Origin: an uncultured Collinsella sp.
GTDB taxonomy: Bacteria; Actinomycetota; Coriobacteriia; Coriobacteriales; Coriobacteriaceae
Assembly (NCBI GenBank): GCA_900543615.1
Contig: UQSC01000110.1
Coordinates: forward strand, 1-5,994
Reading direction: 5' to 3'
Length of the DNA: 5,994 nucleotides
Shown: piece by piece, positions 1 to 5,994 of the stretch
How the letters are laid out: the number at the start of each line of letters is the position of its first letter
How positions within the stretch are numbered: position 1 is the first letter of the stretch
Position numbers and translations under genes: made by a program
Notes under the pieces: model-generated
Told to the model about the DNA's origin: nothing
Database searches by the model: none
The model's input: the letters and a program-made list of their open reading frames with translations, nothing else

Positions 1-48
1 CGAGATCAGCCTCGGTCTCGTGGGCTCGGAGATGTGTATAAGAGACAG
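1..48. other. Residual Illumina Nextera P7/i7 adapter (not genomic)
   Basis: Positions 30-48 are the 19-base Tn5 mosaic end AGATGTGTATAAGAGACAG. It is preceded at 15-29 by GTCTCGTGGGCTCGG, the Nextera read-2 adapter. Positions 7-14 (CAGCCTCG) occupy the i7 index slot, and 1-6 (CGAGAT) match the end of the P7 oligo. From memory this index corresponds to Nextera N710. The block is synthetic, so the genome sequence starts at base 49 and the gene running off this end is truncated by library preparation, not by biology. Confidence 0.98.
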
Positions 49-343
49 GAACATAACGATGCCAACCAGCCGGATTGAGTCCGCTGCGACGAGCCGCCCC
101 GCGGCTGATGTAACCGAGCGTTCCGTCGTGCTTGAGCTTTGAGCCCACCACGCGTTTGCGGCCCCACAACGAGGACTCGGCCTGCATGGCCAAGCGAGCG
201 CTTGCCGAAGGATAGCCGTATTTAGTGCGCTTGAACGAGCCATCAAACCCCGAGGCGTGTTTGCCCCACGTCACCGATGTCGTGCGTCGGTTGACCGGCG
301 CGGCACTCCGCCTTCTGCGGCTCGGTTTTGTAGTCTCAGCCAT
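49..343 (-). CDS. Partial hypothetical basic protein (5' end only, cut by adapter)
   Basis: An open frame starts at the ATG at 343 and runs leftward for 98 codons without a stop until the adapter at base 48, so only the N-terminus is present. The protein begins MAETTKPSRRRRSAAPVNRR and has a strongly basic, probably disordered first 20 residues. A region rich in Gly, Ser, Lys and Arg follows, with aromatic residues (W26, W61 and W94). I do not recognise a family, and no membrane segment or catalytic motif is visible in the retained part. Codons after the first dozen favour G or C in the third position, like the neighbouring genes, which supports real coding. Early AGA and AGG arginine codons are atypical. 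The only ribosome-site candidate is GGGGG at 347-351, 3 bases from the ATG, so the start is uncertain. It lies 84 bases downstream of the Fis-type regulator on the same strand and could be co-transcribed with it; I see no terminator in the gap. Confidence 0.55.
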
Positions 344-427
344 ACGCCCCCGCACGCCGTAACCAAATCGAAACAATAACGCTTTGGACTGTAGCACACG
401 CGTCGCGCGCGGTCACGGGCGCCTCGC

Positions 428-1645
428 TCAACGGTCATCGTCCTTCAGCAAGCGCCACAGCGTTGTACGGCTTATGCCCAGCACCTCCGCCGCACGGGTT
501 CGGTTGCCGTGGAGATGGTCTACAACCAAATGCGCGATATCTCGCTCGGTATCGGCCAGCGGTCGCAGGATATACAGGTCACTTTCGAGCGTCGGGGCGC
601 CAAAGGTTGCGGTCTTAATCACGTCCTCTTGGGCGAGTACTTCCTCCGCCACAGCGCGGTCCACCGTGCCCGCCCCCACCAATATATACAGTCGTTCCGA
701 GACCTCGCGGAGCTGCAGATAATTGCGCGGCCAGCGGTAAGCATCGAGCGTCTTCGTCGCCGCGGCAGACAGCGTGGGCGCTGCCGTCCCAAATGCATCA
801 GCGAGATATTCCAAATAGCGCGCAACCTTCGTCGACGCGGCTCCCTGCTCGGCGATTGCCGGCGCCACACTCACCGCACAGGCGAAACGCTCGGTCACAA
901 AGGCGGCTTGATCACTTTCGCCGCCGCCCGGCATGTCATTCGCTGTCAGCACCACATGGCAGCGCGTCGCCAACGCGGTGTCGGCCATCGTGGAAACGAG
1001 CTCGCGGAGGCGCTGAGGGCCAACCGCATTCCAGCCCTCAATGCAAAGGGTCAGCCCCGTTTGGAACAACGGCGATTCGGCGCTTTTGAGCACGTGGCGC
1101 CAACCGCGATCGGTGAGTTCATCGAGCGCGACGGAAACAAAGGGCTGATCGGCAAAAGGACCGTCCAGATAGAGGCGCTTGGCGATCTCGACCTGACCCG
1201 CTCCCAGCTCGCCCTCGAGCATAAGGGGCACACCGCGCGCGTAACTCTCTGCAACCGGCGCAGCCACCGCAGCGGCACCCTCAACGATGCCGTACGCGCT
1301 CGATTCGTAGCGGGCCTCAACTTCGTCGGCGTTGAGCCACTCGATGCCCGCATGCGCCGCGGCGCCGCGCACCTCGCGGACCACGACGACCCAAAGGCCC
1401 CCGCCCTCTTTGTCGGTGGGGCGAACGGTCAGGCTCAGGCGCGTACCCGCACGCCCCATAACCAGACGCGCGCCGTCTCCTATACGGTCGAGGCGCTCAG
1501 CGACAAAAGCCGCCACATCCCGCTCAAGCGCCGCGTCATTCATGGTCGAGATCGCGACGCCCCCACGCGCATCGATTGCCAATGCCGAGGCCCCGGCAGC
1601 AGCCAGGGCCTCGGTCAAGATGTTCAGCTTGGCATCGCTATCCAT
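428..1645 (-). CDS. Fis-type HTH transcriptional regulator with degenerate sigma-54-activator-like AAA+ domain
   Basis: 405-residue protein from the ATG at 1645, a start chosen because GGGGG at 1652-1656 lies 6 bases upstream. The frame stays open to 1846, but that extension crosses a repeat-rich intergenic region and has no ribosome site. Residues 1-93 look like a small alpha/beta sensor-like domain (possibly PAS-like). Residues about 125-320 follow the layout of the sigma-54 interaction (AAA+) domain: GELGAGQ (145-151) at Walker A, LTLCIEGW (198-205) at Walker B, and YRWPRNYLQLREV (303-315) matching the family's WPGNVREL segment. Residues about 365-402 are a C-terminal Fis-type helix-turn-helix, with GNRTRAAEVLGISRTTLWRLL as the DNA-binding unit. 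The Walker A lysine is replaced by Gln151, the Walker B Asp-Glu pair is lost, and the GAFTGA loop region is missing. I infer that it does not hydrolyse ATP or remodel sigma-54 polymerase, and instead acts as a conventional DNA-binding regulator. Its targets are unknown; candidates are itself and the yeiH-like gene upstream. Confidence 0.82.
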   Translation of the reverse strand: MDSDAKLNILTEALAAAGASALAIDARGGVAISTMNDAALERDVAAFVAERLDRIGDGARLVMGRAGTRLSLTVRPTDKEGGGLWVVVVREVRGAAAHAGIEWLNADEVEARYESSAYGIVEGAAAVAAPVAESYARGVPLMLEGELGAGQVEIAKRLYLDGPFADQPFVSVALDELTDRGWRHVLKSAESPLFQTGLTLCIEGWNAVGPQRLRELVSTMADTALATRCHVVLTANDMPGGGESDQAAFVTERFACAVSVAPAIAEQGAASTKVARYLEYLADAFGTAAPTLSAAATKTLDAYRWPRNYLQLREVSERLYILVGAGTVDRAVAEEVLAQEDVIKTATFGAPTLESDLYILRPLADTERDIAHLVVDHLHGNRTRAAEVLGISRTTLWRLLKDDDR

Positions 1646-1651
1646 GATTTG

Positions 1652-1656
1652 CCCCC
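1652..1656 (-). promoter_or_regulatory. Ribosome binding site deciding the start of the Fis-type regulator
   Basis: Read on the minus strand, GGGGG sits 6 bases before the ATG at 1645. It is the only purine-rich ribosome-site candidate near any start in this frame and supports the 405-residue form over the longer open frame beginning at 1846. Confidence 0.5.
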
Positions 1657-1695
1657 GTCCGCAGCGACGTGCAACCGCCGACGGTCGCACGACCA

Positions 1696-1736
1696 AGTGT
1701 TTCAAAATTGAACGATATTGCTCACCAAACACTATA
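1696..1736 (-). promoter_or_regulatory. Candidate promoter and operator dyad of the Fis-type regulator
   Basis: AGTGTTT (1696-1702) and AAACACT (1727-1733) form a perfect 7-bp inverted repeat with a 24-base spacer. Inside it, TTCAA-AA-TTGAA (1701-1712) is a second small palindrome. On the minus strand TATAGT (complement of 1731-1736) is a reasonable -10 element overlapping the outer arm. No good -35 is found at 16-18 bases (the best is TCGCAG), so the promoter would be weak or need a partner. A further short palindrome, GGTCG-CA-CGACC, lies at 1683-1694, in the presumed leader. Position and symmetry suggest autoregulation, but this rests on inspection alone. Confidence 0.35.
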
Positions 1737-1770
1737 GGGCAGAAAGCGCCGTCCTGCGAGTATAGGTGTT

Positions 1771-1796
1771 GCCCCGCATCGCCATCCTGGCGGGGC
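1771..1796. repeat. GC-rich hairpin between the YeiH-family gene and the Fis-type regulator
   Basis: GCCCCGC (1771-1777) and GCGGGGC (1790-1796) form a perfect 7-bp stem with a 12-base loop. On the minus strand the hairpin is not followed by a run of T, so it is a poor intrinsic terminator. It abuts the larger inverted repeat at 1795-1859. It could be part of a structured 3' end for the yeiH-like transcript or of a leader. Confidence 0.4.
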
Positions 1797-1859
1797 GATA
1801 AGAGCTCTTCGGGACTTATAAACCTGCGGACAAGCCATACCCGCAAGAGCTCCTATCGC
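1795..1859. repeat. Paired 15-bp inverted repeat with palindromic AAGAGCTCTT core
   Basis: GCGATAAGAGCTCTT (1795-1809) and AAGAGCTCCTATCGC (1845-1859) are inverted copies matching at 14 of 15 positions, with a 35-base spacer. Each arm contains a palindromic or near-palindromic core (AAGAGCTCTT at 1800-1809, AAGAGCTCCT at 1845-1854), so each could be a dimer site in its own right. The centres are 50 bp apart. In RNA from the minus strand the arms would make a long stem enclosing a smaller TGCGG/CCGCA stem. No T-tract follows, so a simple terminator role is unlikely. The element starts 53 bases past the end of the YeiH-family gene and lies 150-214 bases before the Fis-type regulator's start. 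Confidence 0.6.
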
Positions 1860-1911
1860 TCCACCGCAGGCATGCGCTCACCGGCACGCAGCACGCAAAT
1901 AAGCTACTTCT

Positions 1912-2946
1912 CTACCAGATTCCCAGCACGTGCTGCATTCCCAAACTCATGCACGCAATGCCAATCCAGCAGCAAAAGCCCAGCGCGATGGGCTTGCCGC
2001 CCTTTTTGATCAGCTCGACGATATCGGTATTAAAACCAATAGCCGCCATGGCCATCACAATAAAGAACTTCGACAACTCCTTGATGGGCGCCGTAATGGA
2101 CGCGGGAAGCTGAAACACCGTAGTGATCACGCTCGCCAGCACAAAGAACAGCACAAACATGGGAAACGCGCGTTTGAGGGAGAACGTGCTTTTGGCGTCG
2201 CCGCCGGCCTTGCGCGCCAGATGCATCTGCCAGCAAGCAAGCACCAGCGTGATGGGAATGATGGCCAGCGTCCTGGTGAGCTTGACCACCGTGGCGCTCT
2301 CGAGCACATTGGCGCCGGGATGCATGCTGTCCCAGGCGCTCGCCGCAGCCGTTACGGACGAGGTGTCGTTGATGGCGGTGCCGGCAAACAGGCCAAAGCC
2401 CTCGTTGGTCAGCCCGAGCATGCCGCCGAGCGTTGGAAACACGAGCGCCGCGATAACGTTAAACAGGAAGATGACCGAAATGGCCTGGGCAATCTCGCGA
2501 TCGTCAGCATCGATGACGGGTGCGGTCGCGGCGATGGCAGAACCGCCGCAAATCGACGAACCCACACCCACAAGCGTCGCGATCTTACCCGGCACATTCA
2601 TAACGCGGCAGAGCACAAAGGCGATGACAAGCGAGGTCGAGATTGTCGCCACGATAATGGGCAGCGACTGGGCGCCCTTGGACAGGATCTGGGAGAGGTT
2701 CATGCCAAAGCCAAGCAGGATAACCGCGTACTGCAAGACTTTTTTGGACGTATAGGTAACGCCGGCGGCGAGCTGTTCGCGACGATTCTTGGGAAAGACG
2801 AGCGCCAGGACCATGCCAAAGAGGATGGCAAATACCGGACCGCCGACCACCTCAATCTGTTTGCCGAGCAACGTCGCGGGGATAGCGATGATCAGGCAGA
2901 ACAAGACGCCCTTCCAGCGCTCGCGTACGATATTTGCCAGTTGCAT
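1912..2946 (-). CDS. YeiH/UPF0324-family membrane protein (putative sulfate exporter family)
   Basis: 344 residues, the usual length for this family of inner-membrane proteins. Transport of sulfate is only a family-level prediction. About ten hydrophobic segments are visible, roughly at 14-30, 35-51, 70-86, 95-115, 122-144, 153-178, 226-241, 261-278, 293-308 and 319-338. Family signatures are present: GVGSSICGGSAIAATAPVI (127-145), AGTAINDTSSVTAAA (188-202), VKLTRTL (221-227) and GFNTDIVELIKKGGKP near 304-319. The ATG at 2946 is preceded by AGAAGGA (complement of 2954-2960) at a 7-base spacing, a strong ribosome site. The gene is divergent from a GntR/FadR-type regulator across 163 bases, a common arrangement for a regulator and its target. 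The Fis-type regulator lies 266 bases downstream on the same strand. No truncation or frameshift is seen. The family assignment is firm; the substrate is unknown. Confidence 0.93.
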   Translation of the reverse strand: MQLANIVRERWKGVLFCLIIAIPATLLGKQIEVVGGPVFAILFGMVLALVFPKNRREQLAAGVTYTSKKVLQYAVILLGFGMNLSQILSKGAQSLPIIVATISTSLVIAFVLCRVMNVPGKIATLVGVGSSICGGSAIAATAPVIDADDREIAQAISVIFLFNVIAALVFPTLGGMLGLTNEGFGLFAGTAINDTSSVTAAASAWDSMHPGANVLESATVVKLTRTLAIIPITLVLACWQMHLARKAGGDAKSTFSLKRAFPMFVLFFVLASVITTVFQLPASITAPIKELSKFFIVMAMAAIGFNTDIVELIKKGGKPIALGFCCWIGIACMSLGMQHVLGIW

Positions 2947-2985
2947 ATGGGATTCCTTCTTTCTATTTCACGTTTGCGACGGCTT

Positions 2986-3020
2986 ATGATACGGCAACAT
3001 TGAGCGCAGCCTTGCGCAAA
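2986..3020 (-). promoter_or_regulatory. Candidate promoter of the YeiH-family gene with nearby palindrome
   Basis: On the minus strand TATCAT (complement of 2986-2991) is a plausible -10 element, giving a leader of about 33 bases. At 17-18 bases upstream the -35 position (about 3009-3015) reads CAAGGC or GCAAGG, a poor match. It overlaps the palindrome TTGCGCAA (3012-3019) and an inverted GCGCA/TGCGC pair (3004-3008, 3013-3017). A weak -35 under a palindrome fits control by a bound regulator, most simply the divergent GntR protein. This is inferred from inspection. Confidence 0.35.
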
Positions 3021-3069
3021 CACAGACTAAGATGCCGCAATAGTTCTCAGGCAACAGCCGAATTACCCA

Positions 3070-3096
3070 CCGCGGAGAGCTGATTCGCGGCATAAT
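3070..3096 (+). promoter_or_regulatory. Candidate operator and -10 element of the GntR-type regulator
   Basis: CCGCGGA (3070-3076) and TTCGCGG (3084-3090) form an inverted repeat with one mismatch and a 7-base spacer, 21 bp in all. It directly precedes CATAAT (3091-3096), a good -10 candidate. The dyad would fill the gap between the -10 and an otherwise unrecognisable -35, as expected for repressor autoregulation. If this -10 is used, transcription would begin near 3103, only a few bases before the first ATG, which favours the later starts at 3140 or 3152. Confidence 0.35.
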
Positions 3097-3109
3097 TAAC
3101 AACTGACAT

Positions 3110-3841
3110 ATGAGTTTGATAGAACAGTTGCGAGGCGCTATGGAAGAATCGATGCACGTCGGCGAGCAGGAAACGAGCCTACAGGACCAGTCCTACCACA
3201 CCATTCGACGCAAAATCGTCTACCTGGACTACAAGCCGGGCGAAAAGCTGGGCGTCAAGCAACTTTGCGACGACCTGGATATGGGTCGCACGCCCGTGCG
3301 CGAGGCTTTGGTTCGCTTGGCGCAGGAAGGCCTGGTGCGCACCGTGCCCCAGAGCGGCACCTACGTCTCACCCATCAACCTCACCCTTGCCGAGAGTGCC
3401 TGTTATATCCGCGAGCATCTGGAAAAGCAGGTGATTGTGGAGTGCTGTGCGCGCGCCACGTCGGCCGGCATCGAGCAGCTCGACCGCGCCATCGCGCTGC
3501 AGGAAAAGGCCATGGCCGAAGAGGATCGCATCGGCTTCTTTTTGAGCGACAACCTCATGCATCACATGATTTTTAGCATCGCATGTCGCAGCACCGTGTG
3601 GTCGTGGCTCGAAGAGACCAATGCCGACTTGGAGCGCTTCCGCTGGCTGCGCGCTGCCACGCAGGTTCTCGACAATCAGGACATCGTGAACGAACACAAG
3701 CAGATTCGCCGCGCTATCGCCGGTCGCGACCCCATCGAAGCGAGCTTTTTGGTTAGCAAGCACCTGCATATGATGTTCCGCAACCAGACCGAGGTTCTGG
3801 ACCAGTTCCCCGAGTACTTCGAGACCAGCAAGCTCCGCTAA
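3110..3841 (+). CDS. GntR family, FadR subfamily (FCD domain) transcriptional regulator
   Basis: Up to 243 residues, typical for FCD-type GntR proteins. Residues about 25-92 form the winged helix-turn-helix: YHTIRRKIVYLDYKPGEKL, then LCDDLDMGRTPVREALVRL as the recognition region, then EGLVRTVPQSGTYVSP as the wing. Residues about 95-225 form the all-helical FCD ligand domain. Its usual metal ligands are all identifiable: Asp147 and His151 (D-x3-H in SDNLMHHMI), His196 (NEHKQI) and His218 (SKHLHMM). This indicates a metal-dependent site, typically for a small carboxylate. The start is uncertain: the ATG at 3110 has no ribosome site, while those at 3140 (after GAGG) and 3152 (after GGAAG) have weak ones, and the HTH is intact with any of them. 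It is divergent from the YeiH-family gene, so the likely role is ligand-responsive control of that transporter and of itself. The ligand cannot be told from sequence. Confidence 0.92.
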   Translation: MSLIEQLRGAMEESMHVGEQETSLQDQSYHTIRRKIVYLDYKPGEKLGVKQLCDDLDMGRTPVREALVRLAQEGLVRTVPQSGTYVSPINLTLAESACYIREHLEKQVIVECCARATSAGIEQLDRAIALQEKAMAEEDRIGFFLSDNLMHHMIFSIACRSTVWSWLEETNADLERFRWLRAATQVLDNQDIVNEHKQIRRAIAGRDPIEASFLVSKHLHMMFRNQTEVLDQFPEYFETSKLR

Positions 3842-3880
3842 CCTGCCAAAAAGGGACAGGTTCATTTTGGTAGGTTTTAT
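3841..3880 (+). terminator. Intrinsic terminator of the GntR-type gene, starting on the stop codon's last base
   Basis: ACCTGCCAAAA (3841-3851) pairs with TTTTGGTAGGT (3865-3875) in an 11-bp stem that includes one G-U pair, with a 13-base loop and TTTTAT at the 3' side. The first stem base is the final A of the TAA stop (3839-3841). A competing smaller hairpin pairs ACCTG (3841-3845) with CAGGT (3857-3861). The stem is AT-rich at its top, so efficiency may be moderate. Confidence 0.65.
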
Positions 3881-3891
3881 CTGGTCAAATG

Positions 3892-3932
3892 CAGAAAAGG
3901 CCCGGCTCCGTCTTGATGCGGAGCCGGGCCTT
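3892..3932 (-). terminator. Strong intrinsic terminator of glmS
   Basis: AAGGCCCGGCTCCG (3897-3910) and CGGAGCCGGGCCTT (3919-3932) form a perfect 14-bp, very GC-rich stem with an 8-base loop. On the minus strand it is followed by a short T run (TTTTCTGC), and it begins 24 bases after the glmS stop. On the plus strand the stem is followed by TTAGC, so it mainly serves glmS, although it could also back up the convergent GntR terminator. Confidence 0.9.
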
Positions 3933-3955
3933 AGCTGCTAGAACGGCGGAACCAA

Positions 3956-5803
<1,848 letters not shown>

Positions 5804-5877
5804 AGGATAAATCCCTTCGTTCGCGTGACTGCAAGACGTCCACGCACAAGGGGCGCTGAGACGTACAACGTTCGAGT

Positions 5878-5906
5878 ATTGTACTCACGCAAACGCAAGC
5901 TGATAT
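5878..5906 (-). promoter_or_regulatory. Candidate glmS promoter
   Basis: On the minus strand TACAAT (complement of 5878-5883) is a good -10 hexamer, about 75 bases before the ATG. The -35 position at a 17-base spacing (complement of 5901-5906) reads ATATCA, a poor match that overlaps the TGGTAT repeat array. The -10 lies within the 13-base palindrome GAGTA-TTG-TACTC (5874-5886). This points to a regulated promoter, but no start site can be proven from sequence. Confidence 0.45.
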
Positions 5907-5937
5907 ACCAGAAGTGGTATCTCAACTTAGATACCAC
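5901..5937. promoter_or_regulatory. Operator-like array of TGGTAT half-sites upstream of glmS
   Basis: Three copies of a decamer are present: TGATATACCA (5901-5910, plus), TGAGATACCA (complement of 5915-5924, minus) and TTAGATACCA (5927-5936, plus). The second and third form a perfect 9-bp inverted repeat, GTGGTATCT/AGATACCAC (5914-5922, 5929-5937), with a 6-base spacer. The array overlaps and extends upstream of the weak -35 of the glmS promoter. TGGT and ACCA half-sites are typical of GntR/HutC-type amino-sugar regulators (NagR, DasR), but the spacing here is wider than theirs, so the bound factor is uncertain. The adapter cuts the sequence 13 bases beyond, so further copies may be missing. 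Confidence 0.6.
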
Positions 5938-5949
5938 CCGATGCACACA

Positions 5950-5994
5950 CTGTCTCTTATACACATCTGACGCTGCCGACGAATAGCCTTGTGT
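5950..5994. other. Residual Illumina Nextera P5/i5 adapter (not genomic)
   Basis: Positions 5950-5968 are the reverse complement of the Tn5 mosaic end (CTGTCTCTTATACACATCT). They are followed at 5969-5982 by GACGCTGCCGACGA, the reverse complement of the Nextera read-1 adapter. Positions 5983-5990 (ATAGCCTT) fill the i5 index slot, and GTGT (5991-5994) begins the reverse complement of the P5 oligo. From memory the index, read as AAGGCTAT, is S520. Translation through this block gives the artefact peptide LLYTSDAADE on the plus strand and MYKRQ on the minus strand. Confidence 0.98.

Noticed and set aside
509..1711. Plus-strand 400-codon open frame opposite the Fis-type regulator
   Set aside because: The minus-strand product has recognisable AAA+ and HTH features. 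The plus-strand product is Arg/His-rich with no domain, typical of an antisense shadow.
1646..1846. N-terminal extension of the Fis-type regulator to the ATG at 1846
   Set aside because: The extra 67 residues cross inverted repeats and a putative promoter, lack a ribosome site and resemble no domain. The ATG at 1645 has GGGGG at good spacing.
1930..3003. Plus-strand 357-codon open frame opposite the YeiH-family gene
   Set aside because: The minus strand encodes a clear UPF0324 membrane protein. The plus-strand frame is a low-complexity Arg, His, Gly and Asp-rich shadow.
2947..3109. Sigma-54 type (-24/-12) promoter upstream of the YeiH-family gene
   Set aside because: I looked for GG-N10-GC with the usual flanks because a sigma-54-like regulator is nearby. 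The closest candidate has the wrong spacing, and the regulator lacks the sigma-54 contact loop.
5804..5949. glmS ribozyme in the glmS leader
   Set aside because: An AGCGCC string occurs near 5853-5858, but only about 50 bases separate it from the start codon. The conserved core of the ribozyme, which needs roughly 150 bases downstream of the cleavage site, is absent.

Overview
The window is one complete 5,994-base contig or molecule with Illumina Nextera library adapters still attached at both ends (1-48 and 5950-5994). The biological insert is therefore 49-5949, about 5.9 kb. The left end carries a P7/i7-type tail and the right end a P5/i5-type tail, each with an 8-base index. This is the layout of a single end-to-end tagmented fragment, or of an assembly that stopped at two untrimmed adapters. 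Nothing outside 49-5949 should be read as genome sequence.

The insert is GC-rich with GC-rich third codon positions, tightly packed bacterial genes and a canonical bacterial GlmS. The protein style (GlmS sequence, a FadR-type GntR regulator, a YeiH transporter, a degenerate sigma-54-type regulator) suggests a gut actinobacterium of the Coriobacteriia. Collinsella is my best guess, from general familiarity and not from a search. No mobile element, tRNA, rRNA or CRISPR array is visible.

Layout, left to right. (1) 49-343, minus: the 5' part of an unrecognised basic protein, cut by the adapter. (2) 428-1645, minus: a transcription factor with a Fis-type helix-turn-helix and a sigma-54-activator-like AAA+ domain that has lost the Walker A lysine, the Walker B acidic pair and the GAFTGA loop. 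(3) 1646-1911: an intergenic region rich in inverted repeats, including two 15-bp near-identical inverted arms about 50 bp apart. (4) 1912-2946, minus: a YeiH/UPF0324-family membrane protein (putative sulfate exporter family). (5) 2947-3109: a divergent intergenic region with weak promoter elements and a dyad. (6) 3110-3841, plus: a GntR/FadR-type regulator with an FCD ligand domain, ending in a terminator that starts on the last base of its stop codon. (7) 3956-5803, minus: full-length glmS with its own strong terminator, convergent with the GntR gene. (8) 5804-5949: the glmS leader and promoter region, with three copies of a TGGTAT half-site that look like an operator array.

Functionally, the YeiH transporter sits between two regulators. 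The divergent GntR gene is its most likely controller; the degenerate Fis-type regulator lies downstream on the same strand with its own operator-like upstream region. glmS is an independent housekeeping unit making glucosamine-6-phosphate for the cell wall, apparently under control of a TGGTAT-binding factor. I found no clearly new multi-gene system. The most interesting points are the degenerate activator with its paired repeats, the glmS operator array, and the retained adapters.
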